64,000 nt of DNA from contig OX235262.1 of assembly GCA_944472135.2 (NCBI GenBank), positions 170,871,509 through 170,935,508 on the forward strand, read 5' to 3'. The stretch's first letter is position 1. Each line of letters opens with the position of its first letter. This DNA is from Trichobilharzia regenti. Lineage: Eukaryota > Platyhelminthes > Trematoda > Strigeidida > Schistosomatidae. Positions 37,990-49,239 of the stretch are shown one piece after another. A program made the position numbers and the translations under genes. The notes beneath the pieces are model-generated. The model saw only the letters and a list, made by a program, of their open reading frames with translations, did not search any database and was not told where the DNA came from.

Positions 37990-39200
37990 ATTGGTTTTGT
38001 AGTGATTTTGTTTGATTGGTTGGAGGATTTCATCTTGAGCTGACATCAGTTAGCAAACCATTGGAAAATCTGGGAGTACCCCAGTGGTGCGTACTGATGA
38101 GGGGTCCAAAACCAGGATGATATGTATCCCCATAATGTGTGTGTTTGCTTTTGACAGTCTGTTATATTTTGCTATGTATATATGGATCGATATTCCATTA
38201 TAATTGACAATATGTTTTTGTCTGCAGTTGTTTGAGCTGCGCGATTTCGCTTTTCTGTTTTGTCAGTCTTAGGTAAGTTAAAAGTATCTAAGAGTAAATC
38301 CAGAGGTAGAGATGACTGTGTACTGGTAAAGATATTTGAGTTTCTTGGACGCAACTGATTGCATGTTGTTTGTACTGGTCGAGTAATTAATGGTCCTGAC
38401 GCAAGAAGGCGGAAATCAGAAAACCTCCAGGTTCACGATGATACTTGTATTTTTCAAACAAGAAAAATCAATGTCACACAAGTGTATGAGCGAATGTTCA
38501 AAAATGAACGAATCAATAGACAGTCTTAACATGATTGGTTGTAACGTCATTTGACAACAAGGTCAGACATGTTTGTTTAGTTAGCGGACAGACAAAAACA
38601 TATTATCAATTATAATGGAATATCGATCCATATATACATAGCAAAATATGATAGACTGTCAAAATAAACACACATATTATGTGGATATATATCACAGGAC
38701 TAAACAGGTGTCCAATACTCATAGCGGGTTTTCCAACTGTTCTCTTACTGATGTCAGCTGATGATGAAACCTCCAATCAATTAAACAAAGCGCCTACAAA
38801 ACCAATACTTGAAAATTAATCTGATGCTCACTAGTGACTGGCCCTATTCATCCCAGGCAACTACCTGGGATTCTAGTGGGGATTCGTGACCAATAGGGTT
38901 CAGCAGGTTGAAGGTGAGGCAGTAACTCACCAAATATGATATTGAGAAGTGGTCACACTATGTAATGAATTGGAAGAAGTTAGAATTAAAGCGCTGGTCA
39001 TTGGATCAGGTCTCAGTGGCTCAATGGTCTACGAGGTTGCCTTGTAACCAGAAGCACACGTGTTCGAACCCTGTTGATGGGTGCCTCTCGATGAAGCAGA
39101 GTTCCAAACTAGGCTGACGAAACAGACTTCCAGTACTCCCAGCTGGTTTTACACTGGTTCTATAACCGATGTCAGCTCATGATGAAATTCTCTGACTAAT
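37990..39200 (+). repeat. Hammerhead-type SINE copies interrupted by a MITE
   Basis: A minus 3' tail (37990-38078) folds back at GGGAGTACC into a plus core (GTACTGATGAGGGGTCC). The MITE at 38118-38694 splits this core, which resumes ACTAAACAGGTGTCC at 38700. The plus tail ends near 38815 and passes directly into a full plus copy (38815-39200) with 5' half, tRNA-like head (box B TGTTCGAACCC), and a core with GACGAAAC but altered spacing. Confidence 0.72.
38118..38694. mobile_element. 577-bp MITE with 107-bp terminal inverted repeats
   Basis: The arms 38118-38224 and 38588-38694 are near-perfect inverted repeats beginning TGATAT and ending ATATCA. They are flanked by a perfect 5-bp duplication CAGGA (38113-38117, 38695-38699). 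No transposase frame is present, so it is non-autonomous. The superfamily is unknown; the TSD length does not match the common hAT, Mutator or Tc1/mariner rules. Confidence 0.88.
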
Positions 39201-39608
39201 TTGTTTCTGTCTGTAACACGCAGATTGACTGGTCAGAAATTGAACACAGATCAGGAAATGTTTCTTTTGCTAAATGAATTTTATAACACGTTAAAAACAG
39301 ATTCATGAAGATGGAAAAACCAGTGGGTGAATGAAAGAATAACCTAAGGTATTGAAGCAAGCTCAAGGAAAACGCCAACATTATGACCACCAGACAACCT
39401 CGCCAGATACTAGCTTGCTAGGCTACTAGCTTACTAGTTTTCTCGCCGGTCCCAAGCCCGGGTAAAGAGGGAGGGTTGGGGCGTGGTGCTAGCAACTCCA
39501 CCCCTGTAAAACAACCAAATCGCTACAGAAACTTCAACGAATAAATATATTAAAAATTCTAAAAACATAAGCAATAGCCTTACTTTTCGCTGGAATCGGG
39601 GAAGTGAA

Positions 39609-41357
39609 ATGACGCAGGCTGGTGAAAGCCTTCGGGAAGCCAGTCAGCCGATGTGCCTTCTTTCGATGAAAGCAAAAGTAAGGATGGGTACCTGGAATGT
39701 TCGTACAATGTACGAAACTGGAAAGGCTGCCCAGATAGCCGCTGAAATGAGAAGGTACAGAATAGAAGTGTTGGGAATCTGCGAGAGCAGATGGAACGGA
39801 ACTGGAAGGTGCCAACTACCTACTGGAGAGACAGTAATCTATTCCGGCCACCTAGAGGACAACCATGAGCACACCGAGGGAGTGGCCATCATGATGTCAC
39901 CAACAGCAACCAAAGCTCTCATGCAGTGGGAACCAATCTCCTCCAGGATAATGACAGCCAGGTTCAACTCAAAAGGAAGGAAAGTTACAGTCATTCAATG
40001 CTATGCGCCTACAAACGTCTCAGAACAAGAGAAGAAGGAGGCGTTCTACAGACAACTACAAGCAATAATGGACAACGTCCCAAATGGCGATATCAAAATC
40101 CTGATGGGCGACATGAATGCGAAGCTGGGAGGAGACAACACAGGAAGAGAACTCACCATGGGTCGTGAGGCCCTCGGCGAAATGAACGACAATGGTGAAC
40201 TCTTCTCAGACTTCTGCGCCTTCAATGATTTGGTGATTGGTGGTAGTGTGTTCAAACACAAGGATATACACAAGACGACATGGATTTCACCAGATGGAAA
40301 CACCAAGAACCAAATAGACTTCATCTCAATTTCAAGAAAGTGGAGACGGAGCCTACTGGACACAAGGTCAAGGAGAGGAGCAGATGTGGGTTCAGACCAC
40401 TATCTAGTAGAAGGGACTTTCAAGGTGAAACTAAAAGCCTCGAGGATAGCTGGGGATAGGCCACAATGCAAGTTCAACACTCAAAAACTGAAGGACACAA
40501 CCACAAAAGACACTTTCACTGCAACTGTCAGAGCAAAGCAGGAAACACTACGCGACATCACTGAAGAATCATGCGTGGAAGAACATTGGAAGTCTCTGAA
40601 GGCGATTCTCAACGAAACGTGTTCAACGGTTCTAGGAAGAAAGAAGAGACAAGACAAGGAATGGCTCTCAACGGACACTTGGAAATTAATAGAAGAGAGG
40701 AGAATGGTGAAAGAGAAAATGATTCAATGCAAGGACGGACAGGAGAAGGAGACGATGAGCTCAACTTACAAAGCACTGGACAAAGAAGTGAAGAAGAGTG
40801 CTAGGAAGGACAAAAGACGATTCTACGACAACCTAGCCACTGAAGCTGAGAAGGCAGCAGGCAAAAGGGACCTGAGGACACTATATCAGATAACCAAATC
40901 TCTATCCGGGAAGAGATCAACACAAGCGAAACCTATAAAAGACAGCCAAGGGAACCCAATTACCAAGGAAGAAAAACAGATTAAACAATGGGCGGATCAC
41001 TTCAAAGGACTCTTGAACCGACCATCACCTGCAACCCGTCCAGAAATACCAACAACAGCGCGCACACAACTGCAAGTTGACACCAATCCTCCAACGAGAG
41101 CTGAAGTCTTGAACGCAATCAAGCTTCTGAAAGCTGGAAAAGCAGCCGGACCAGATGGAATACCCCCTGAAGCACTGAAAGCGGACCCAGAGACTACAGC
41201 AGACATGCTGACTCCATTATTGCAAAAGGTCTGGAAGGAGGGAAAGGTGCCTACTGACTGGAGGAAAGGTTACCTCGTGAAACTACCAAAGAAGGGCGAC
41301 TTAGGCCTCACTCTGCAAGAACTGGCGAGGAATCATGCTCCTATCGACGCCAAGTAA
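39609..41357 (+). CDS. RTE endonuclease and RT N-terminus (broken ORF)
   Basis: 582 codons from the ATG at 39609. The apurinic-like endonuclease spans residues ~18-280: GTWNVRTMYETGKAAQIAAE, LGICESRWNGTG (catalytic Glu), QCYAPTN, ILMGDMNAKLG (Asp/Asn) and GSDHYLVEG (terminal Asp-His). A linker rich in Lys and Glu follows, then the RT entry GKAAGPDGIPPEALKAD and VPTDWRKGYLVKLPKKGDL. A frameshift near 41310 diverts the frame to a stop at 41357; the true continuation (NWRGIMLLSTPSKILSRI) is in another frame. The enzyme nicks target DNA and primes reverse transcription; the domain itself looks intact. Confidence 0.92.
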   Translation: MTQAGESLREASQPMCLLSMKAKVRMGTWNVRTMYETGKAAQIAAEMRRYRIEVLGICESRWNGTGRCQLPTGETVIYSGHLEDNHEHTEGVAIMMSPTATKALMQWEPISSRIMTARFNSKGRKVTVIQCYAPTNVSEQEKKEAFYRQLQAIMDNVPNGDIKILMGDMNAKLGGDNTGRELTMGREALGEMNDNGELFSDFCAFNDLVIGGSVFKHKDIHKTTWISPDGNTKNQIDFISISRKWRRSLLDTRSRRGADVGSDHYLVEGTFKVKLKASRIAGDRPQCKFNTQKLKDTTTKDTFTATVRAKQETLRDITEESCVEEHWKSLKAILNETCSTVLGRKKRQDKEWLSTDTWKLIEERRMVKEKMIQCKDGQEKETMSSTYKALDKEVKKSARKDKRRFYDNLATEAEKAAGKRDLRTLYQITKSLSGKRSTQAKPIKDSQGNPITKEEKQIKQWADHFKGLLNRPSPATRPEIPTTARTQLQVDTNPPTRAEVLNAIKLLKAGKAAGPDGIPPEALKADPETTADMLTPLLQKVWKEGKVPTDWRKGYLVKLPKKGDLGLTLQELARNHAPIDAK

Positions 41358-42626
41358 AATCCTGAGTCGCATCATCCTGGAGAGATTAAAGGACGCACTG
41401 GAGACAGAACTCCGACCAGAACAAGCTGGATTCAGGAAAGGCAAATCATGTACTGACCAAATTGCAACTCTACGCATCATCATCAGAACAAAGCATGGAA
41501 TGGCAATCAAACCTCTACCTCAACTTTATAGACTTTGAGAAGGCCTTCGACAGCGTTGATCGTGAAGTAATTTGGAAATTACTCGAGTACTATGGCGTAC
41601 CCCAAATATTCATCAACCTTATTCAACAGCTGTACGACAACGGCACATGTCAAGTGATCCACAACGGAAAACTCAGCGAGGCGTTTGGAGTAAACACAGG
41701 AGTCAGACAAGGGTGCTTACTATCACCAATGATATTCCTAATTGTGTTGGTGACTGGATTATGCGTCAGACAGTGGGAAACGAGAAGACAGGAATATCCT
41801 GGACCGACGTGAAGAACCTAGAAGACCTGGATTTCGCGCGTGGATGATTTATGTTTGATGTCACACACAATCGAAGACTTACAAGCGAAAACCGACAAAC
41901 TGGTCGAAGAAGCAGCGGCGAAGACAGGACTCCAGGTAAACATAGACAAGACGGAGGTTATGAAAATAACCAACCAACAACAGCAACAACATCCAACGGG
42001 AGGGATTTGAAAGAGGTTACTTCATTCACTTATCTAGGGAGCATTGTCTCAACTACAGGAGGAGCGGACGAGGATGTCAAATCGAGAATCGGGAAGGCGA
42101 GAAACACATTCATCAACCTGAAATCAATCTGGAAATCTTCGTCACTCAGCATCACCAACAAAATTCGGATTTTCAATACAAACGTAAAGTCAGTTCTTCT
42201 ATACGGATCAGAAACTTGGCGGGTCACAAAGAATATTTCCAACAGCTGTTGCAGACCTTTATTAACAACTGTCTTCGCTCTATACTGAAGATCAGATGGC
42301 CGGAAAGAATCACCAACAAGGAATTATGGGAACAAACAAAGCAAGAACCAATCGCCCAACAAATATGCAGGAGAAAGTGGAGATGGATCGGACACTCGCT
42401 GAGGAGACCGCTGGGTGACATCGCGCGTCAAGCCCTCGAGTGGAACCCGAAAGGGAAGCGGCGTGTGGGACGTCCAAGGGTGACATGGAGGAGATCGTGT
42501 GAAGAGGAGTTGAAAGAATATGGACTAACATGGATGCAGGCGAAAAGTACAGCAGAAGACAGAAGCAAATGGAGACGTGCAGTTGAAGCCCTATGTTCCA
42601 CTAGGAACCCAAGGGAGCAACAATAA
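41310..42626 (+). pseudogene. RTE RT palm and C-terminus, frameshifted
   Basis: The rest of the RTE polyprotein is spread over several frames: RPEQAGFRKGKSCTDQIATL, NFIDFEKAFDSVDRE (catalytic Asp), VNTGVRQGCLLSPMIF, then the F/YADD region at 41830-41845, where four extra bases (CGTG) split FA from DD. After that come [29 protein letters not shown] and RRKWRWIGHSLRRPLGDIAR to a stop at 42626. Shifts occur near 41310, 41485, 41740, 41838, 42000 and 42240. The copy is recent enough that each frame is otherwise clean. Confidence 0.9.
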
Positions 42627-42859
42627 TATAATAATAATAATAATGACCACCAGACACAAGGTTAACTCTTTTGAGTAACTAGCTAGAGGTATTATGTGTG
42701 GGAGTGATTTATTTCCATAGTTGGTCAACTAATTTTCTTGATATGAAAAGTCAAACTCTAAAAAAGTAAACAACATGGTACCACTGCTGGAACTATAGTA
42801 AAATTGAAATTAGCTACCCGCCTATCAACCTATTTCTAGAATTCTTGCCAATATTGTAT

Positions 42860-43190
42860 TGTAACGACAGAAGACAAGAACCAGGCAACAGATTGTTTAT
42901 TGAGAAAATCCAGAGGTATTTATAGATTTTTATGTACATTATTGTTAATGGAGAATCGACGTCTTCTGATTGGTTGTTTTCTTGCTGTAGGTTATTGTGT
43001 TATTGCTTTCTGGCCGTTTTTCATGAAATGAAGTCATATATCTGCGAATCATATTTCCACACGCTACTTCCGCTGTGACTGGCTGATGATTTTCTCCAGG
43101 TTTAGTTCTGTTATTGTTTTCTCATGACCCTGATTCATTACGTAAATATTGTCGCAAATTGATGTGTACAATTTCGGCTTGCAGACAGCT
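42860..43190 (+). mobile_element. Solo LTR, TGTAAC family, copy 6 (3' end lost)
   Basis: TGTAACGACAGAAGACAAGA to GCAGACAGCT, where homology stops before the usual CTCACCACA end. Same orientation as the other five copies. Confidence 0.72.
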
Positions 43191-43540
43191 TGGTTAGTGT
43201 TATTTACCGTCTTAGAAACTATTGAAGTTGTTGGTATTCTTAATTGTCGTATCAACACTAATCCTCCTATTCTAAGAATTTTAAAGAGATCTGAACTAAA
43301 CAGACAGACTATCTCACAGTATACGAGTATCAGAGGTGTCTTTTGAAGGTCACTAAAAAAATGTAACTGCATATTGATTGACTGCTAGATAGTAATTATT
43401 TTCAAGTGGTTTAAATTTGAAGACTGTCTAAATTTCATCGGTTATATTTGATAGTCATTTTGAGCTTAAGAATCTGCAGTTGTCAGTTTTATTATGTAAC
43501 ACTGATATGTCATCTCTTCGGATCGTTATTATTGTTATTA
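43191..43540. other. Unassigned
   Basis: No gene or known repeat seen. Confidence 0.4.
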
Positions 43541-43705
43541 TTGCGTTGGTGGCACAGTGGTTAGGACTCTCGCTGACCATGCACACACCTGAAATCTATG
43601 GTCGGCCTGCAAAATTTAGGCTACCGATATCCATGCTGAAAATTCCATACTTGTACAAAAAATATGATGTGGAAACAAGCTGTAATCAAAAACTAAAAAA
43701 ATAAA
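43541..43705 (+). mobile_element. Second tRNA-Gly-headed SINE family
   Basis: Head GCGTTGGTGGCACAGTGG followed by GGTCGGCCTGCAAAATTTAG and a body (ACCGATATCCATGCTGAAAA) ending in AAGCTGTAATCAAAAACTAA with an A-rich tail. The same body occurs alone at 51393-51535. The head resembles the other SINE but the body does not. Confidence 0.65.
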
Positions 43706-43717
43706 AATAAAATAAAT

Positions 43718-44012
43718 AGATGGTTGGAGGTAGGAAGCTTTCGACCAAGGTTTCGTGCTTGTTGGCACGCGCCAGTCGGCAGAGCATATCTGCAATCCTG
43801 AAAGAACGCAAATCTCTACTGAGATCAGAACGCGTATCAGCTAGCGCTTCAGTCAGAGACGTTACCACTGACCCTTTCAGACTCAAAATTCACCTCCTGT
43901 GCACTATGAAGTCAAGCCATTTAATATGGTGGGCACGTTGAAAACTTGACTGATAGAACTCAGTCTGCACCAAATAAAAGACTAGACGCATGATGCTAGT
44001 ATCCAATAAAAA
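43718..44012. repeat. TIR/tRNA-like repeat, partial copy
   Basis: Begins AGATGGTTGGAGG, the left terminus of the family at 46519-46902, with CAGTCAGAGACGTTACCACTG (box A-like on minus). The right terminus is replaced by another end. Confidence 0.6.
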
Positions 44013-44339
44013 TGTCGTCTCTTCACTCTAATTCAGGTAAGTTATCTCTTGTGTGGCGAGGTGATAAATGAATTCCTATAAGCTCTGCTATGATGAATTT
44101 AAATAAAAATCGAGAAGATGAACAAGCTAAGTGGAAACTCTGAACTGCTGAAATCGGTGGTGAATGACAGAGTATGCTTTCGTCAATACAATAATAAACT
44201 TCCAAAGATGAGCTCAAATAAAGAACCCAGTTCTAAGGCTTTCTCATCATTCCAGTCAATTATCATCTTTTGTCAAAAAAATACGGGCGGTGCCAGGTAT
44301 CCAAAATTGTTTCTTTCCAGAACAAAATAGACGATAAGG

Positions 44340-45050
44340 GTCTATTTATTATTATTTCCTTGGCTTCCAAAGGGATCAGAGAGTTTCAGCAGCACATCTC
44401 CACTTTGTCCTGTTTTCTGCAGTCCTATTTATCTGACCCTAGGGACGGACCCTAGTTTCTCATCTCCTTACACTATTTCCTCCACGTCAACCTCGGTCAC
44501 GTGCCTAACTCGTCGTTTCCTATTGACTTTACACTCAAGCGACTGTCTGGCACAAATTGTCATTAGAAGGTCTTCTCAACGTGTATCCGATCCACCTCTA
44601 TTTTGTTCGGTATATTTGTTGAACAATAGGTTATTGATTGTTTAGTTTGCAGAGCTTCTTGTTGCTAATTCTTTCTGACCAACCGGCTGGCCATTTGATC
44701 TGCCGTATAGAGCCATAGAATCAAGCAGGTGCTGATAAAAATCTCTAGGGGCCTGTTAGAAGTGTTTTTTTGATACGGTGCAAGCTGACTAACTGACTTC
44801 ACAATTGTGTTGAAAATACGATTTTTCTTCTTTATCCTGGCTGGCTGAGTGCAGAGCAGAAGATTTCCAAACTGGTTTCATTTTAGTAAGATAGTATCTT
44901 GCCTTGCTTTTTTGATTCTGGCCTGCTTTGATATCTTCATCCGTTTCTCTGGCCTGTAGTTGAAACAATGCTTCTTGGCCGGATAAGTGAAGGAGGTAAC
45001 CTCTGTTAAATCTCTCCTGTTGATGGTGGTTAAATTATTTGTCGTTACAG
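44340..45050 (-). mobile_element. RTE LINE 3' fragment
   Basis: Minus strand: an AAT-type tail at 44345, then degenerate C-terminal and palm sequence up to the CTTCACTTATCCGGCCAAG stretch upstream of the last RT strands. All frames are broken. Confidence 0.72.
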
Positions 45051-45172
45051 AAATGAAGATTATAGGGAATGTTGGACCCAGCTGTAAAGGACTTCAGCAA
45101 GTAGAACAGAGTGGAGACGTGTTGTTGAAGACCTATTTTCCACTCGGAACCCAAGGGAATAATAATAATACA
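45051..45172 (+). mobile_element. RTE LINE 3' terminus, opposite orientation
   Basis: Plus-strand last ~110 bp of an RTE LINE (GTGGAGACGTGTTGTTGAAG, TTTTCCACTCGGAACCCAAG) with an AATAATAATA tail. It joins the preceding minus fragment back to back. Confidence 0.68.
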
Positions 45173-46177
45173 CAACTGAAATCTCACATCCATGCTAAAG
45201 TTTTAATTAATTCAAATTATTTTAGCTACTCATAAGTAGATAGTGTGATAACTGAAAATAAATCCGTGCAAACCAATACTCTATAGTACTAATTTTATAG
45301 CATCACTTCAGGAACTGCTGCTCACTGATCCTGAGTTGTACCATGCACAGTATATAGAGGGAACTCCTAGTCCCTTTTCTCTTCCACTTCACTCTTGCAT
45401 CAGGAACGAAAGGAATCGGATTACACAACGTGTATCTATTTTCATTAAAATAAACATCATATTCCATGTTTACTGCTAATAAGTAGAGAAGAAATTTTTT
45501 GACAAGTTATAGGTTCAAGGAAATCACTAATACTCTGTGAAATGAATCTACATCAAGCTGATATATCACAAACTGAAGGAAACTCATTGTAATGACTGAA
45601 ACCCATTCAAGAAACTGATCTCTGCTTCCTAATGTATAGTTGTCCGAAACTTCTTTGAGTAGAGAGAAGCACACCCATGAAACGCTTTAAAAAGCGTGGT
45701 TCTATTGATCAATGATGGCATCAAAGATTCAAAATGATCTCAACAATGCTGTCAGAAAGCTTTAAAGATAGGGTAACTTTCTATGTACAAGACGAGTACC
45801 GTAGAACAAAGTTAGTTAAGCAATATTCGACTGTAAGACGTATATGAGAATCAATTAGAATATTCACAACAAGGTGGAGTTAGAAACTCCATCTGCAAGA
45901 ATCACACACCAACACTGCCATCACACGGTCCAAGGCCAGAATGACTTTGATTAACTCAAGCAAAATTACGTCGTTTTACAACACGAAGTCGATGTATCAT
46001 ATGATCACAAAGAGAAGCATTAGAATTAAAGATATAACAAGGACAAAGTCAAATAATTAGCATCAAGTTAACATTTGATGCGCATATTTATTTTATATTT
46101 TATTTTATTAAAGCTTAACTCCACACAGCATGTGATAAACGTAGCTCAGATTTAGCAGGCTGACTAATAATATTAGG
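45173..46177. other. Unassigned AT-rich DNA
   Basis: No gene or repeat family recognised. Confidence 0.4.
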
Positions 46178-46256
46178 TGTGCGTCGGCCAGGGATCAAAC
46201 CCCGGACCCCATGTGCATGGTCAGCGCACGTCCAAAACGTTATGCCGACGACGCAC
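46178..46256 (-). mobile_element. tRNA-Gly SINE head
   Basis: Minus strand: GTCGTCGGCATAACG, then GGGGTTTGATCCCTGGCC and CGACGCAC, a decayed tRNA-Gly-like head. The SINE body is not recognisable. Confidence 0.65.
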
Positions 46257-46518
46257 AATGATATAAAGTCTATGGGATAAAGGGGATAATAATTACAGAG
46301 GTGGTTGAGACATCCAAATAAATTTTAGTATTGTAGTTATATGGTCCACCATGTATTTTTCAAATAGTTATTCCGTTACATTCATATCTAAGAATCATTC
46401 CATTACTGTTAGTAAGATATTTACTTCAATTCTCACTCATAAATATCACAATGAAGTAATTAGTTTTCATTCCGTTTCGCGTTTCATGCACATATAAAAA
46501 TATGAGCTACAAATATTG

Positions 46519-46902
46519 GATGGTTGGAGGCGATTGACAGGAATCCTTGACTGACCTAGGTTTCCTGCTAGTTGGCACTAACCAGTCAGAAAGGCGTACC
46601 TGCAACCTCCTTGAAGGAACTCATGTGCCTTCTGAGATTCAAACCCGTGTCACCCAGTGAGATCTTCAGTTAGAGACGTTACCACTGAGGAGCTACTCGG
46701 GCTTGCGATTGACCTCCTATAAAATTGGATATTGGATATTTTTGATTGGACACTAGTAACTAGTGTGATGTGTCTAGTTCTTTGTTTGGTGCAGACTGAA
46801 TTCTATCAGTCAGGTTTGCAGATACTCCTTGGTGACTGGTGAGAGTCAAGTAGCACGAAGCCTAGGTCAATCAAGGCTTCCTTCCGATTGCCTTCAACCA
46901 TC
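46519..46902. repeat. 384-bp element with ~50-bp TIRs and tRNA-like core
   Basis: The ends GATGGTTGGAGGCGATTGAC and GTCAATCAAGGC...CAACCATC are imperfect inverted repeats of about 50 bp. Inside, the minus strand carries TCAGTGGTAACGTCTCTAAC and GGGTTTGAATCTC, box A- and box B-like words in the right order and spacing for RNA polymerase III. At least five partial copies occur (17.75, 24.7, 34.4, 43.7, 46.9 kb). Confidence 0.7.
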
Positions 46903-46924
46903 TAATATCATCAAATCAATGTGC

Positions 46925-47045
46925 ACTGTGATGGCGAGCTACCTGGAATGTTGGTCACATTACAAACCTGAATGATAGAATTTAGTCTGCACCAAACAAA
47001 GACACATCACACTAGTTACTAACTGGCGTCCAATCAAAGTGGGTG
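46925..47045. repeat. Fragment of the TIR/tRNA-like repeat, inverted
   Basis: GATAGAATTTAGTCTGCACC through CATCACACTAGTTACTAACT is the reverse complement of 46750-46830 in the adjacent full copy. Confidence 0.6.
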
Positions 47046-49235
47046 AAGAGTGGAACTGTAATCCAGAAATTATTAGATACTAATGTCTTTCCACTTCAGA
47101 GTACTTCAGAAAGGCTCAGAAGTCACCTCAGTGTGGATCTAGTTTAGTCAAGAAATCTTTTTCATCATTATACCTCTGAGGAGCTCAGAATAAAAATAGC
47201 TATTCATCGGTGCTTCTTGGCATTGGCTGCTTTATCTCACTCTTAATTATCACCAGTAGGTGGCAGATCGATAAATGTAGCGAGGAGTACTTGATATGTA
47301 AGCATCTAAGAAAAGGAAATAAGCTTGTTGTTATAACTTTTTGACATTTAAAACTATGACAGGCTGATAAACACAAATTACTTCCCCAGTGTACAATTTC
47401 TCACATGTACCATTTTAACTACTTACTATTCACTAGTCTTTATCCATTGTGTCTATATGAGAGCATTTTTTTTTCCTATGAGTCTTCAATGATAGACTGA
47501 TACAAACATTCTTCATTAAATATTCTTGTTGTTCAAAAATAGTATCCCTATAATTCTTTTTACTTCCTGATTTCTTCTGACCATAATGTCTTGATGTTTT
47601 ACCGATTTACTTTCCTGTTTTTAAGAAGTCTTTATTTTAATGAATGTTTATATAAAGAAATGGTAGGAGATGATAGTCATTTCTATCGATTTAAACTCTT
47701 TCTGCCTGTCATACGATAGTCACCCCTTGTATCCTTCATATTTCTGATGTATTACTCTTGTGTCTTATGTAGTACTTATATGTAGTCTTATACATATGAT
47801 TACACTGCTTTCTCATCCTTATCAGCATGTTCTCTGTATGCATTCTGTTATTTCTGAGTAAAACCACTCGCATTTATACACATGCTTTCTGAGGGTATAC
47901 GCACTTTTATGCTATTTTTCATTTAACTATGATGAATGAATACATGAAGTTGTGAGATTAGGAATGAATGTAATCATCGTCACCATCATCATCATCATCA
48001 TCCTCTCAAAAATTTCATGTGTAAATGTCTTCCCCAGTGGATTTTTGAAGCATGTAAAGGTGGAAAGACAAACAGACAGGTATACTGAAAACAGAAGACG
48101 AAGTAGAAAAGGAAATGCTCAAAGAAGATTGACAAGAAAACATGCATTAAAAGTCTTATGTTAGAGATTAGTAATTTATGCATGTGTAGACAGATGAAAA
48201 AGCACCAGTAAGTCACTTCGTTAGTTAGTTAGTTAGTTAGGAAATGAGCAGAAATAATCAATCCTGTCTAATTTCGTGCATGTAAACAAGATTTTGTCTA
48301 TCTCAAAGGTATACTTATTCCCCTCATACTAGTGTTATTTTACTATGTTGCTGTTGATGGTTATATGTGTTTACGCTACAAGACAAGTAAAATGCAAAAA
48401 GAAATCAGATTACATATATGACACTTCCGGAGAATACTGGCTGGATTTTCTCATAGTGTATAATGAATGCATGGCAGATTAATGTTTAATTATCGATTAA
48501 AATTAAACCCTTACTGATATAACTGAGGGAATTAGGAAATAGATAGCCCATATCAGGAATTTAAGACGAAACTCTACACAAGCATTAAGTTTTAAATAAA
48601 AGATGACCTGTTTGAGAAAATTGTCTTTATCAACGAAATTATCTTTTCAAGCAGACTGTACATTTACAGACTGTATCTATGTTACTATTTATTTGTCCCG
48701 GATGAAACACAAGGTTTCAACAGAACAATTTCTCAAAAACCACTTTCCCCTTTTACCATTCAGTCTCAACTTGTAAATAATTTTAAAAGACGACTCTGGT
48801 AGAGCTACATGATCTGAGTTCACAATGTGTTCGAGAAGTGAGAACCATCCAAAGATCATCTAAAGAAATAGACATTTTAAGTGGAATGAAACGGACACAG
48901 TTGAGAATATGTTATAGCTGCGTTGAACAGAATAAAATCCCGTCGCCACTTTGTTATGTCTGAGCCTATTAATTGTTATAACGGTAGTGCACTCGACTAG
49001 TACGCCAATATGCCTATTTGTCCATTGTACCTTCCAATTCACTGAGCTATGCAAATATCAAAAGACAAAGGCTGGTGCCTGTGACTGTAAGATATTGTAC
49101 TGTACATTTATTAAGAAAACGACACATGATATTTATACAATTTCTTTGCAACAATAAAGTCGACTCACAGCTGTGAGAAATGACTGATCGCACAATGAAT
49201 CGCAATATGCGTGTGAGAAATGATGATGTACTATT
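47046..49235. other. Unassigned, T-rich with microsatellites
   Basis: No supported gene. It includes (ATC)n at 47975-48001 and (TTAG)n at 48218-48240. A 70-codon frame at 47952-48164 starts inside the microsatellite and is not convincing. Confidence 0.4.
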
Positions 49236-49239
49236 TTCT

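Larger units (their letters stand above)
39383..42656 (+). mobile_element. Complete RTE LINE insertion with 14-bp TSD
   Basis: ATGACCACCAGACA is duplicated at 39383-39396 and 42643-42656, so the insertion is 39397-42642 (3246 bp). It has a 5' UTR, ORF sequence for an AP-like endonuclease and reverse transcriptase, the 3' end AAGCCCTATGTTCCACTAGG and an AAT-repeat tail. Clade assignment to RTE rests on the endonuclease and C-terminal motifs, element size and tail type. Frameshifts make it non-autonomous. Confidence 0.92.

Noticed and set aside
47952..48164. 70-codon frame with a hydrophobic start as a secreted peptide
   Set aside because: The hydrophobic run is the (ATC)n microsatellite and the rest has no family features.
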